A stretch of 23,560 bases of DNA, from the IMG/VR virus record IMGVR_UViG_3300044971_000508, positions 1 through 23,560 of that record, one strand, 5' to 3'. The notes beneath the pieces are model-generated. The model had not been told where the DNA came from. It saw only the letters and a list, made by a program, of their open reading frames with translations, and ran no database searches. How positions within the stretch are numbered: the first letter of the stretch is position 1; each line of letters begins with the position of its first letter. This DNA is from a virus. Of this stretch, positions 14,187-20,702 are shown piece by piece. The position numbers and the translations under genes are program-made.

Positions 14187-14918
14187 ATGACTACCAAAAG
14201 AAAACGATTATATTTTGACATTGAGACCAGTGCAAACATCGGTTTCTTTTGGCAAAGTGGGTTTAAATTAAACATTGGGCCACAAAATATTATTAAAGAG
14301 CGTGCAATCATTTGCATTTGCTATAAGTGGGAAGATGAGAAAGAGACACATGCTTTGACTTGGGATAGCAAGCAGAATGATAAAAAGATGCTCAATGATT
14401 TTATCAAAGTGCTTAACACGGCAGATGAGATCATTGGACACAATGGTGACAAGTTTGATCTTGCATGGGTGCGCACTAGATGTTTGTTTCACGGCATTGA
14501 CATGTTCCCAAAATACACAACGATTGATACTTTGAAAGTGGCGCGCTCAAAGTTTAAGTTCAACTCAAATAAACTTAACTACATTGCTACGTTTTTAGGC
14601 ATCGGCCAAAAGATCAAAACTGAATTTGATTTGTGGAAAGACATTGCATTAAAAAATGATAAGGTAGCACTGGCTAAGATGGTGAAATATTGCAAGATGG
14701 ATGTGATATTACTTGAGAAAGTACACAAGCTTTTAAATAATCACATAGATGCTAAGACACACTTTGGTGTTATCTTTGGCGAGTATAAAGGTACATGCCC
14801 AGAGTGTGGATCGGATGATATACAAAAACATAGCAGACAAATTTTAGCAAGCGGAACAATTAAAATAATTTATAAATGCAAGACATGTGGGAAATTTCAC
14901 CGAAAGACGGACAAGTAG
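14187..14918 (+). CDS. 3'-5' exonuclease of DnaQ/DEDDy type with C-terminal zinc ribbon
   Basis: 243 residues. Exo I motif YFDIETS at 9-15 (D11, E13), Exo II IIGHNGDKFDLAWV at 82-95 (D91) and Exo III YCKMD at 168-172 (Y168, D172). The tyrosine in Exo III makes it DEDDy, the form found in DNA polymerase family A/B proofreading domains. No polymerase palm follows. Instead the protein ends in a zinc-ribbon pair, CPECG at 204-208 and CKTCG at 231-235. It could proofread for a host polymerase or act in recombination. The family is often annotated as 'DNA polymerase/exonuclease-like'. Its 3' end overlaps the DUF3310 gene by 43 bases. Confidence 0.88.
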   Translation: MTTKRKRLYFDIETSANIGFFWQSGFKLNIGPQNIIKERAIICICYKWEDEKETHALTWDSKQNDKKMLNDFIKVLNTADEIIGHNGDKFDLAWVRTRCLFHGIDMFPKYTTIDTLKVARSKFKFNSNKLNYIATFLGIGQKIKTEFDLWKDIALKNDKVALAKMVKYCKMDVILLEKVHKLLNNHIDAKTHFGVIFGEYKGTCPECGSDDIQKHSRQILASGTIKIIYKCKTCGKFHRKTDK

Positions 14919-15115
14919 GCGGATCGCATTATAAGGATTGTAAGATCCAGCCAACTGAATTTATACATGCTAACAATATACCTTTTATTGAGGGCAACAT
15001 TATCAAGTATGTGATAAGGCATCGCAACAAAAACGGCATAGAAGATTTAAAAAAAGCAAAACATTACATTGATTTATTAATCCAGCTAGAGTATGAGACT
15101 ACCAAAGTTATTTAA
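14876..15115 (+). CDS. DUF3310 family protein
   Basis: 79 residues from the ATG at 14876; a second ATG three codons later could also serve. The core GGSHYKDCKIQPTEFI, then EGNIIKYVIRHRNKNG and IEDLKKAKHYIDLLIQLEY is the textbook DUF3310 (SaV-like) signature: 'Y..xxiqP.efi...xl.f..GniiKYv.R...Kng..DLkKakwYld'. It is a phage nucleotide-metabolism-associated protein of unknown exact activity, usually near replication genes. Here it lies between the exonuclease and the HExxH protein. Confidence 0.92.
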   Translation: MQDMWEISPKDGQVGGSHYKDCKIQPTEFIHANNIPFIEGNIIKYVIRHRNKNGIEDLKKAKHYIDLLIQLEYETTKVI

Positions 15116-15119
15116 CAAA

Positions 15120-15290
15120 ATGAAATTATCCGAACAAGAGACATGGCTTACTAATAAGCTGGCAGAAGTGCATGGCATTGAACAAGAAATAAGACGCTAT
15201 CTTGCTAAGGTACGCGGCGGCCAAATTATTTTCACGCCTAGTGATCAAATAGATCGTCTGGATGAATTAGAATTAAAGAAAGATGCTTAA
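15120..15290 (+). CDS. Hypothetical small helical protein
   Basis: I start it at ATG 15120 (56 residues, MKLSEQETWLTNKLAEVHGI) rather than at 15093, which lies inside the DUF3310 gene. The protein is Glu/Lys/Arg-rich and helical: NKLAEVHGIEQEIRRYLAKVR and a final LDELELKKDA. It may be a small coiled-coil. It overlaps the next start by 8 bases. No family recognised. Confidence 0.65.
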   Translation: MKLSEQETWLTNKLAEVHGIEQEIRRYLAKVRGGQIIFTPSDQIDRLDELELKKDA

Positions 15291-15555
15291 GATCAAAATC
15301 ATATATCGCAAACTTGGCAGAGAGCAAGCACACGGCCTCGCCAGTAGTGATGGTGTAATAGAAATAGACGAGCGATTAAAAGGCAAAAAACATCTAGAAA
15401 TATTAATTCATGAGGTATTGCATTTGCTTTATCCTCGCAATTCCGAGGCTACCATCGTCAAAAATTCTGTGATGCTTACACGCATCCTCTGGAAAGAGGG
15501 TTACAGACGCGTTGATCAAAAAGAGGACGAGCCGCTACAAGACGGCTTAATATAA
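15283..15555 (+). CDS. Small HExxH metalloprotease-like protein
   Basis: 90 residues beginning MLKIKIIYRKLGREQAHGLA. The centre reads IEIDERLKGKKHLEILIHEVLHLLYP, with H43-E44-V-L-H47, the zinc-binding HExxH of a metallopeptidase fold. The third ligand and the rest of a peptidase are not evident in such a short protein. I recall this phage family, with 'E.lIHE.lH...P' close to the N-terminus, as a conserved hypothetical. Proteolysis is a possibility, not a claim. Confidence 0.75.
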   Translation: MLKIKIIYRKLGREQAHGLASSDGVIEIDERLKGKKHLEILIHEVLHLLYPRNSEATIVKNSVMLTRILWKEGYRRVDQKEDEPLQDGLI

Positions 15556-15594
15556 CATTGCATAGCCTTTGAGCAATTAAATATGATTAGGCAA

Positions 15595-15654
15595 AAGGCC
15601 GGCAAAAAAAATCAATAATAAAATTTATTATAGTAATTAGGGAATGCCGGCCTT
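15595..15654. repeat. GC-rich inverted repeat enclosing an AT palindrome (structured intergenic element)
   Basis: AAGGCCGGCA (15595-15604) pairs perfectly with TGCCGGCCTT (15645-15654), 40 bases apart. The loop contains ATAATAAA-a-TTTATTAT (15615-15631), itself a near-perfect palindrome. The hairpin is followed by ATCTTTTT. In a low-GC genome such a GC-rich stem is conspicuous. A Rho-independent-like terminator, a protein-binding site or a replication/cruciform element are all possible. 15556-15706 has no gene. Confidence 0.55.
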
Positions 15655-15656
15655 AT

Positions 15657-15707
15657 CTTTTTGACACATATTACATAAACATAAGTCAATATTTTAACTT
15701 TTTGACA
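15657..15707 (+). repeat. Direct repeat CTTTTTGACA before the helicase start
   Basis: CTTTTTGACA at 15657-15666 recurs at 15698-15707, 41 bases apart (four helical turns), the second copy ending on the first base of the helicase ATG. It resembles a two-site operator but could be chance in an AT-rich gap. Confidence 0.35.
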
Positions 15708-16933
15708 TGCAACTAAGAGACTATCAAGTAGACATAGCAGAGCAAGCAATTGACATCTTAAGAGAATTTAAGCTTGTCTATTTGGCGATGCAAGTGCGCA
15801 CTGGTAAGACGATCACCAGCTTGCATATTGCTAGTTTATATGGTGCAAAAAAAGTATTGTTTGTCACAAAAAAGAAAGCGATCTCTAGCATAGAGGATGA
15901 CTTTAAGCAGTCCAATTGTCTATATGATTTACTGATCATTAATTATGAAAGCGTACATAAATGCGTACAGAATTATGATTTTATCATTATAGATGAGGCG
16001 CATGCATTGGGCCAATACCCACAACCATCGGAGCGAACTAAAGCATTAATGATTTTATGCATAGGCAAGCCTATTATATATTTAAGCGGCACACCTAGTC
16101 CAGAGACTTATGCGCAGTTTTATCATCAATTCTGGGTGAGTAGTTTTAGTCCATTTAAAGACTTTAAAAACTTTTATGCATGGCACAAAGAGTATGGCAT
16201 TCCGGCCAAGAAATATGTTTACAACAGAGAATTGGCAGATTATAGTAAAGTCAAACAAGAGCGCATCCAGTCGGACATCCAGCACTTGATGTTGACTTAT
16301 ACGCAAGAAGAGGCCGGCTTTGAGTCTTTAGTGCAAGAGACGATCTTATATGTAAAGATGAGTGATAAGGTTAAGTGGGCAGTTGATAAGATTAAAAAAG
16401 ATAAATTGTTCAAGACTAAAGATGGACAAGTTGTGCTTGCAGATACGGCGGTCAAAGAGATGCAAAAGATCCATCAAATTTGTAGCGGATCAGTCAAGAC
16501 AGAGGATGGCAATGCGGTGATCTTTGATGACACAAAAGCTACATTTATTAAAGAGCGCTTCAAAGGCCAGAAGATAGCCATATTTTATAAGTACATTGCA
16601 GAGGGTATGCAGTTAAGATACACCTTTGCTGGCCGTATAATAGAGGATCCAATGACCTTTAATGAGGCAGATGGTGACGCGGTGTTCATTTCCCAGATCC
16701 AGTCGGGCCGTGAAGGCATAAATCTAAGCAGTGCAGAGGCGCTTGTCATGTATAACATTGACTTTAGCGCCGTAAGTTATTGGCAATCAAGAGCCAGAAT
16801 GCAGACAAAAGACAGAAAAACCGCTTCGCGTGTTTTTTGGATATTCACTAGTGGCGGCATTGAAGAGCGCATTTTTGGGATGGTACAGAACAAAAAAGAC
16901 TTTACTCTAAGTCATTTTAAAAAAATATATTAA
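15707..16933 (+). CDS. SF2 DEAD/SNF2-like DNA helicase
   Basis: 408 residues, a complete two-RecA-domain superfamily 2 ATPase. Motif Q-like start MQLRDYQVDIAEQAI; Walker A QVRTGKT at 29-35; DEAH at 96-99 preceded by IIID; motif III SGT at 127-129. In the C-terminal half, FISQIQSGREGINLSSAEALVM and YWQSRARMQTKDR are motifs V and VI, with the arginine finger. This is the short phage SNF2-like helicase often placed beside replication genes; it likely remodels forks or aids strand exchange. It stands alone after a structured intergenic gap of 151 bases. Confidence 0.92.
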   Translation: MQLRDYQVDIAEQAIDILREFKLVYLAMQVRTGKTITSLHIASLYGAKKVLFVTKKKAISSIEDDFKQSNCLYDLLIINYESVHKCVQNYDFIIIDEAHALGQYPQPSERTKALMILCIGKPIIYLSGTPSPETYAQFYHQFWVSSFSPFKDFKNFYAWHKEYGIPAKKYVYNRELADYSKVKQERIQSDIQHLMLTYTQEEAGFESLVQETILYVKMSDKVKWAVDKIKKDKLFKTKDGQVVLADTAVKEMQKIHQICSGSVKTEDGNAVIFDDTKATFIKERFKGQKIAIFYKYIAEGMQLRYTFAGRIIEDPMTFNEADGDAVFISQIQSGREGINLSSAEALVMYNIDFSAVSYWQSRARMQTKDRKTASRVFWIFTSGGIEERIFGMVQNKKDFTLSHFKKIY

Positions 16934-16962
16934 AATTATTTTTTTATTCCAATTGTTTGTTT

Positions 16963-16970
16963 TAGCTTTG
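16963..16970 (+). promoter_or_regulatory. Candidate promoter, -7 element TAGCTTTG
   Basis: TAGCTTTG matches TAnnTTTG 22 bases before the ATG at 16992 and is followed by an AAAACAAAC leader like that of the SSB-like gene. No clear -33 element is seen. Confidence 0.45.
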
Positions 16971-16991
16971 ATTTATTAAAACAAACCAACT

Positions 16992-17312
16992 ATGAAAAAA
17001 TTTAACGAGTATTTACAAATGGACGGCGGTCTAGCTTTTAATCTTGCTATTTATAACCGCTTTAGTCTTATAACCGATCAAATTTATACTGAAATTTGCG
17101 GAGGTTTTATTGAAGCAGTATATCAATGGTCGGATCATAATATTGACGATGTTATTGAATGTGCTAATAGTAAATATACTGGATGGACTATCCGTTTTGA
17201 AAATGGACATGAAGGCAAAGTTTATATAGAAAACTGGGTTTTAGCTATTACTCCTAAAAATTGGAAACACGCAAAGTGCCTATTTAATAAATACTTGAAA
17301 AAAGTAAATTAA
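16992..17312 (+). CDS. Hypothetical protein
   Basis: 106 residues, mixed alpha/beta: MKKFNEYLQMDGGLAFNLAI, then YTEICGGFIEAVYQWSDHNI, then WTIRFENGHEGKVYIENWVL and a Lys-rich end. The aromatic content (seven Tyr, four Trp) is high for its size. It has its own promoter-like element and is followed by a terminator-like hairpin, so it may be a monocistronic early gene. Codon choice is A/T-rich. No recognised family. Confidence 0.68.
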   Translation: MKKFNEYLQMDGGLAFNLAIYNRFSLITDQIYTEICGGFIEAVYQWSDHNIDDVIECANSKYTGWTIRFENGHEGKVYIENWVLAITPKNWKHAKCLFNKYLKKVN

Positions 17313-17324
17313 AATAAAATAGGG

Positions 17325-17352
17325 GTGCGTCTATTTAACGCACATATTTTTT
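17325..17352 (+). terminator. Intrinsic-type terminator hairpin
   Basis: GTGCGT (17325-17330), seven-base loop, ACGCAC (17338-17343), then ATATTTTTT ending at 17352. The stem is perfect and the T run typical. It lies directly after the 16992-17312 gene. Confidence 0.6.
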
Positions 17353-17369
17353 AATCAATAATCAAAACT

Positions 17370-17498
17370 ATGAATCGTTTAAAAACACCACAACAAAAAG
17401 CAAACGAGCGCTATGCTCAAGAAAGTATCAAGCCTATGTATGCATTTATCATTGTATGCGTAGCTTTTTTAGTAACCGCTATAATGCAAAACTTATGA
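17370..17498 (+). CDS. Small single-pass membrane protein
   Basis: 42 codons, ATG at 17370 to TGA at 17496-17498. The N-terminal half is polar and basic (MNRLKTPQQKANERYAQESI) and the end is one membrane helix (MYAFIIVCVAFLVTAIMQNL). The A-rich leader ATCAAAACT precedes the ATG as in other genes here. It overlaps the next short gene by 4 bases (ATGA). No function assigned; small inner-membrane proteins of this size are frequent in phage early regions. Confidence 0.55.
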   Translation: MNRLKTPQQKANERYAQESIKPMYAFIIVCVAFLVTAIMQNL

Positions 17499-17611
17499 GG
17501 CCATACTTAACCTTTATTTTTGAACTAACATTTTTTATGTTAGTATCAGTTCCTTTAGCAATCACGTTGTATTTAACTGCAACGCTTTTATCAAAATTTA
17601 AAAACTTTTAA
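17495..17611 (+). CDS. Small membrane protein
   Basis: 38 codons, overlapping the previous stop by ATGA. The protein is almost completely hydrophobic: MRPYLTFIFELTFFMLVSVP, then LAITLYLTATLLSKF and KNF. It has one long or two short membrane helices. Spacing to the next ATG is 2 bases. The compact overlap supports a real gene, but length makes it uncertain. Confidence 0.5.
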   Translation: MRPYLTFIFELTFFMLVSVPLAITLYLTATLLSKFKNF

Positions 17612-17613
17612 CT

Positions 17614-17796
17614 ATGGCAAATCACCAACAATGGCAAGACCTTACGATCATAGAAAAAATTGATCTTGTAGGCAAGCTGACACACCTTTTACAAAACGAT
17701 GAAAAAAGCTTTGAAGCTTTTAAAAGCTGGGTAGGAGCAAGCGAATTGCTTGGATTGTTTAACGAGGTAAAAATCAACAATGAAGGAAATTCTTAA
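17614..17796 (+). CDS. Hypothetical small protein
   Basis: 60 residues: MANHQQWQDLTIIEKIDLVG, then KLTHLLQNDEKSFEAFKSWV and GASELLGLFNEVKINNEGNS. The sequence is predicted to be mostly helical, soluble and slightly acidic. The end overlaps the DnaA-like gene by 17 bases. I do not recognise it. Confidence 0.62.
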   Translation: MANHQQWQDLTIIEKIDLVGKLTHLLQNDEKSFEAFKSWVGASELLGLFNEVKINNEGNS

Positions 17797-18142
17797 TTAC
17801 ATTAAATTATACACTGGTTGCAATGATCATGCATTAAAAAGGATTGAGGCAATGCTTGAGCCTAGATTGCAACCAGTAGTGGTAGAAAAAATAGTAAAAG
17901 TTGAAAAAATTGTGCATCGTAAATTAAAGCCTAAAGTAGTCATTGAAAAATGGGCAGAGACTTACTTTGCAGAAAATGGCTTAACGTACAAGCAAATGCT
18001 AGACAGATCACGCAAACAAGAAATTGTTGATCTAAGGTATGACTTTATAAAAGCCGCTTATTTTAACGGCTATAATTGTACCTCAATTGCTAGGTTTCTA
18101 AAGCGCGATCACTCAACTATTATTTATGCAATAAATAGCTAG
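17780..18142 (+). CDS. Free-standing DnaA domain IV-like DNA-binding protein
   Basis: 120 residues. Residues 77-119 (RSRKQEIVDLRYDFIKAAYF, then NGYNCTSIARFLKRDHSTII and YAINS) match the C-terminal DNA-binding domain of DnaA: basic-loop-type SRKxEIV, a helix-turn-helix and the DHST signature (110-113) that reads bases in DnaA boxes. Everything else in DnaA is missing: no AAA+ ATPase. Residues 35-45 contain VEKIVKVEKIV, a repeat suggesting a short coiled coil, so it may dimerise. It could recruit replication proteins to an origin or regulate transcription. Its last bases overlap the endolysin gene on the other strand, 18120-18142. Confidence 0.85.
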   Translation: MKEILNYIKLYTGCNDHALKRIEAMLEPRLQPVVVEKIVKVEKIVHRKLKPKVVIEKWAETYFAENGLTYKQMLDRSRKQEIVDLRYDFIKAAYFNGYNCTSIARFLKRDHSTIIYAINS

Positions 18143-18590
18143 TTCCCCCACTAGCATTTCGCACGGCTCGCAAAGATTCTTTTCTTTGTGGGCCGTTTGC
18201 TTTAAAGCTTACATGCACCCAGTCTGGGTTATCTTTAGTGCCAAATTCCCAGATTAACTGGTCAAAGTCTAAATTGGCTTTAATATAATTATGCACCATC
18301 TTGTTAGTCACCCCATGACTTGATCCATCCATATCGATGTCAATCGCTTCGCCCTTGCAATGCTGGCTTGTAGCGCTGCCCTTCACGGCCTTATTGAGAG
18401 CCTCGGATCTGTAAGCGGATGAAATATGTATAGGGCATCTAAAGTGCGCTCTAATAGGCTCGAAAATAGCCTCTGCTAGCTTTTTAAAATTCTCTAGATG
18501 TTGCTCTGTTGGCATGTTTGAAATCCCAAGGCGCTTGGCTTGCTCGCTGCGTGTCACCTCGGATAGGCTTAAATGTTCGCTGATCTTCAT
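18120..18590 (-). CDS. M15-family peptidase, probable endolysin
   Basis: 156 residues. The zinc ligands are visible: SQHCKGEAIDID at 76-86 (H77, D84) and WVHVSF at 124-129 (H126), preceded by ISSAYRSEALNKAVKGS at 57-72. This is the M15_3-type D-Ala-D-Ala/peptidoglycan endopeptidase core used by many phage lysins. It should cut peptide cross-bridges in the cell wall. There is no signal peptide, so release would need a holin; membrane-protein genes lie directly upstream. It starts at ATG 18590, inside the end of a 28-codon membrane gene (ATGA). Confidence 0.93.
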   Translation of the reverse strand: MKISEHLSLSEVTRSEQAKRLGISNMPTEQHLENFKKLAEAIFEPIRAHFRCPIHISSAYRSEALNKAVKGSATSQHCKGEAIDIDMDGSSHGVTNKMVHNYIKANLDFDQLIWEFGTKDNPDWVHVSFKANGPQRKESLRAVRNASGGTSYLLHK

Positions 18591-18673
18591 ATAATTTGTT
18601 TAATAAAGTAAAAAAGGCCGATCATCCATAGGACGCCGACAATTGCTAAAAGTTGTTTTTCTCGCTTATGCAT
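18587..18673 (-). CDS. Tiny membrane protein before the endolysin
   Basis: 28 codons: MHKREKQLLAIVGVLWMIGL then FYFIKQII. It has a basic N-terminus and one transmembrane helix (8-24). It overlaps the stop of the 71-residue membrane protein (8 bases) and the ATG of the endolysin (ATGA). The strict spacing supports a real gene, and the position fits a lysis-related role such as a holin partner. This is inference from context only. Confidence 0.52.
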   Translation of the reverse strand: MHKREKQLLAIVGVLWMIGLFYFIKQII

Positions 18674-18881
18674 CTTTCTTAAATATCTTTTCAATACTGG
18701 TCAGTCCTAAAGTACCAAAAGCAAGCATCGCCACCGCCTCAACTAAGATAGCGCTGGGAGCCGTATGCTCTTCGCTAAATTGATTATGGTACATAGTCAC
18801 ACAAAGTGCTATTGTGCAAAGTAAACCGCAAAGGCGCTTCATACTAAAGCGGCCGTTCTCTTCTTGGAAAAATTGTTTCAT
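18666..18881 (-). CDS. Holin-like small membrane protein
   Basis: 71 residues with two membrane helices: 17-31 (LCGLLCTIALCVTMY) and about 42-60 (SAILVEAVAMLAFGTLGLT), a short loop between and a basic tail IEKIFKKDA. It begins MKQFFQEENGRFSMKRL. The 'fF.ddnGrfSM.Rl' start followed by two helices is typical of small membrane proteins in Bacteroidetes phage lysis modules; I infer holin function from this and the endolysin next door. Not proven. Confidence 0.62.
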   Translation of the reverse strand: MKQFFQEENGRFSMKRLCGLLCTIALCVTMYHNQFSEEHTAPSAILVEAVAMLAFGTLGLTSIEKIFKKDA

Positions 18882-18884
18882 AAA

Positions 18885-19265
18885 TTATAATTGACTGAAT
18901 TGAAAAACTACTAAAAAGATTAATATTATTTTTTGCCAAGCATGGTATTTATCCATTTTTTCAAGTTCTTTCTCTCTTGCTTGATAAGTTTCCATGTTAG
19001 CCTCGTAGCGATATTTGTAATTCTCAAGCTTGCTAGTTTTATAAATGTAGACATTGAGTAAAGAGTCATCTTTTATGCTTTTATTTTTTAAAGAATCTAT
19101 TGTCTTATTGTATCCGATATACAAAGCATTGATCTCTTTGCCTTGATCTATGGTCATTATTACAACAGAGTCATCCTTAATTTTCTTTATTTGCGGATAT
19201 TGCGAAAAGCTTGAAACTGACACCAGTATCATTGCTAACACTATCCAAAGTCGCTTTGACATCAT
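18885..19265 (-). CDS. Exported protein with C-terminal membrane anchor (lysis cassette)
   Basis: 126 residues from ATG 19265. The N-terminus MMSKRLWIVLAMILVSVSSFSQ is a signal peptide of the Bacteroidetes type, and the C-terminus ends in a membrane helix (KIILIFLVVFQF). Between lies a charged helical stretch, including YRYEANMETYQAREKELEKM. It could be an envelope-spanning protein anchored at the end of the periplasm. It shares 89 bases with the upstream lipoprotein-like gene in another frame. The function is unknown; membership of a spanin system is possible. Confidence 0.65.
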   Translation of the reverse strand: MMSKRLWIVLAMILVSVSSFSQYPQIKKIKDDSVVIMTIDQGKEINALYIGYNKTIDSLKNKSIKDDSLLNVYIYKTSKLENYKYRYEANMETYQAREKELEKMDKYHAWQKIILIFLVVFQFSQL

Positions 19266-19503
19266 TTAACTCTGTTTTTAATATTGTCACCTCTTGTTTT
19301 AATTCAGTAATTTTTGCAACTGCTTGCTGCACCAGTTCGGCCTCTTTTTTAGATGCCTTTGCTTGCACCTCAACAGATTTAGCATTGGTTGCGCTTACTT
19401 GCTCCATAAGCTTTGCAAACTCAATATCCTCTTTTGTCTCTAAGCTTGGCTGCTGGGCCGTTGCCGTGCATCCAAATATAAATATAAAAAATATGTACCT
19501 CAT
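19177..19503 (-). CDS. Lipoprotein-like coiled-coil protein (o-spanin-like)
   Basis: 108 residues. The N-terminus MRYIFFIFIFGCTATAQ has a short hydrophobic stretch ending in a possible lipobox (I-F-G-C12), so Cys12 may be lipidated. A long helical/coiled-coil stretch follows (residues 20-90: EFAKLMEQVSATNAKSVEVQ, AELVQQAVAKITELKQEVTI). The ATG at 19503 shares a base with the stop of the upstream gene. Lipoprotein plus coiled coil beside a gene with an N-terminal helix and coiled coil is the logic of an outer/inner spanin pair. The lipobox is not perfect and pair assignment is inferred. Confidence 0.6.
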   Translation of the reverse strand: MRYIFFIFIFGCTATAQQPSLETKEDIEFAKLMEQVSATNAKSVEVQAKASKKEAELVQQAVAKITELKQEVTILKTELNDVKATLDSVSNDTGVSFKLFAISANKEN

Positions 19504-19772
19504 TACTTAATATTTTGAATTTTGCCTAGGCTTTCAAGTGTGCTAAGTTTAGCCGTTGCGGCCGCCAGAGATGAGTCACATCTTCTTAAGGCCACTTGCA
19601 TCACATCAACTTTATCATCTAGTTTTTCAACTTTTACATTTTGTGTGGTGATCTGGTCTTTGAAGGTAGTACGGACGTCAATGTATAAATATGATATTGC
19701 AAGCAATACTAAAAATAGCGTTGCAACTATTGGGTTCTTGGCAAACTCCTTGAAGGTCATTGGTAGTGTCAT
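19503..19772 (-). CDS. Inner-membrane coiled-coil protein (i-spanin-like)
   Basis: 89 residues with a single N-terminal transmembrane helix at about 15-31 (IVATLFLVLLAISYLYI) followed by a helical, heptad-like region (DQITTQNVKVEKLDDKVDVM, and SSLAAATAKLSTLES). This N-in/C-out organisation is that of Rz-type inner-membrane spanins. It precedes, with TAATG coupling, a lipoprotein-like coiled-coil gene. Together they look like a spanin pair, although overlap of Rz1 in Rz as in lambda is replaced here by a partner downstream. Confidence 0.6.
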   Translation of the reverse strand: MTLPMTFKEFAKNPIVATLFLVLLAISYLYIDVRTTFKDQITTQNVKVEKLDDKVDVMQVALRRCDSSLAAATAKLSTLESLGKIQNIK

Positions 19773-20305
19773 AAAATCTTTTTAAAATATCCTATTTGAA
19801 ATTCCTTGTTAGTGTTTATATTTAACTGGATCTGCCCCTTATAAGGCGTCTTGTAAATAAGTCCGGCTCCTAGTGTGCCTTTAGTAGTGGCATTGCCTCC
19901 AATATAAAGTTCACCTTTAGGCTGGTAAGGAATGCGCAGTTCACGCACCTCTTTAATAATCTTATGTGTAATGCTTGCGCTTACTGATCGGCCAAAGATT
20001 GCATTTTTGCTGATCGTGTCGGTGATGGCAATGGTGCCGTCTTGTATGCTTATTGTGTCCTTATAGATATGCTTAGCGAAATACTCTTTAAGTATCGCCA
20101 TGGTGTCAACTGGTGTGCTTACGGATATTGTATCGTATATTGTAGTATCTTTTCGGATATCTTTGCCTTTACGATATATAAGCGAATCATGCTTTATTTC
20201 AAGCGTGTCGGTTGTAATGACAACGATAGGATCGCTTGCCTTGTAAGATTTGCTTAAAAGTAGTGCAATGACTAAAAGTGATATGAGTAAGAAAAACCTA
20301 GTCAT
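19769..20305 (-). CDS. Membrane-anchored beta-rich protein of unknown function
   Basis: I choose the ATG at 20305 (178 residues, MTRFFLLISLLVIALLLSKS): the region further upstream belongs to the 57-codon gene. After an N-terminal membrane anchor (3-18) come Thr/Asp-rich repeats such as TTDTLEIKHDSLIYRKGKDI and TTIYDTISVSTPVDT, then ITDTISKNAIFGRSVSASIT, and a C-terminal part with GELYIGGNATTKGTLGAGLI. I recall proteins with this 'KGKDI..DT..Y' and 'LYIGaNa..k..lGaGL' pattern next to Bacteroidetes phage lysis genes. Function unknown. It overlaps the next gene by 4 bases. Confidence 0.68.
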   Translation of the reverse strand: MTRFFLLISLLVIALLLSKSYKASDPIVVITTDTLEIKHDSLIYRKGKDIRKDTTIYDTISVSTPVDTMAILKEYFAKHIYKDTISIQDGTIAITDTISKNAIFGRSVSASITHKIIKEVRELRIPYQPKGELYIGGNATTKGTLGAGLIYKTPYKGQIQLNINTNKEFQIGYFKKIL

Positions 20306-20471
20306 ATTTTTTAGTTGCTTTATAGTAATATCGTATTGCCATAAAACCGGAAATAATAGCAACCAAGCCGGCCACTAAAGTCACAAAAGGTTGTGCTTGG
20401 GTTACTGACAATGTCGCGGCGGTCATTGAGACGCCGGTATTGATTAAAGCTTGGCTGCTATCTTGAGTCAT
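20298..20471 (-). CDS. Small membrane protein, possible holin
   Basis: 57 codons, ATG at 20471 directly after the TAA of the upstream gene, TAG at 20298. The protein reads MTQDSSQALINTGVSMTAAT, then LSVTQAQPFVTLVAGLVAII and SGFMAIRYYYKATKKYD: one confident membrane helix (about 28-46) preceded by an amphipathic segment and a basic C-terminus. Small size, membrane helix and tight coupling between lysis genes suggest a holin-type or antiholin role; the 71-residue protein is the alternative holin. Confidence 0.58.
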   Translation of the reverse strand: MTQDSSQALINTGVSMTAATLSVTQAQPFVTLVAGLVAIISGFMAIRYYYKATKKYD

Positions 20472-20618
20472 TTAGTCTTCGTTTTTAGGTTCCTCTTTAG
20501 GCTTTTGATCTTCTGCTAACTTACCAAAGAAGTTTAACAATGGCAACCCGAACTCAGTTGGGATTTTGTTGATGAATGCTTGAAGCTCGTTCAAGTCTTT
20601 TTCGCTTAATTGTAACAT
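20472..20618 (-). CDS. Hypothetical 48-residue protein
   Basis: ATG at 20618, TAA at 20472-20474. The protein is MLQLSEKDLNELQAFINKIP, then TEFGLPLLNFFGKLAEDQKP and KEEPKNED: an amphipathic helix, a hydrophobic FGLPLLNFFGKL segment and a polar, acidic tail. 'IPxxfglPllnFf' is a segment I recall in short Bacteroidetes phage proteins near tail-fibre and lysis genes. It is the first gene after a promoter-like element and is immediately followed by the putative holin. Confidence 0.6.
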   Translation of the reverse strand: MLQLSEKDLNELQAFINKIPTEFGLPLLNFFGKLAEDQKPKEEPKNED

Positions 20619-20632
20619 ATATATATTTTTTA

Positions 20633-20640
20633 CAAATCTA
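20633..20640 (-). promoter_or_regulatory. Candidate -7 element TAGATTTG for the lysis genes
   Basis: The minus strand reads TAGATTTG (TAnnTTTG) about 14 bases before the ATG at 20618. A good -33 is absent. 20619-20702 holds no gene. Confidence 0.4.
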
Positions 20641-20702
20641 TGATTAAATTTTTTTTTGTAGCATTTTTATATGCTTATTTGTTACGAAGTTCTATTTTGG
20701 AA

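Noticed and set aside
19211-19785. Two plus-strand frames opposite the lysis genes
   Set aside because: They are shadows of coiled-coil genes on the minus strand whose overlaps and signal peptides are consistent with real translation.
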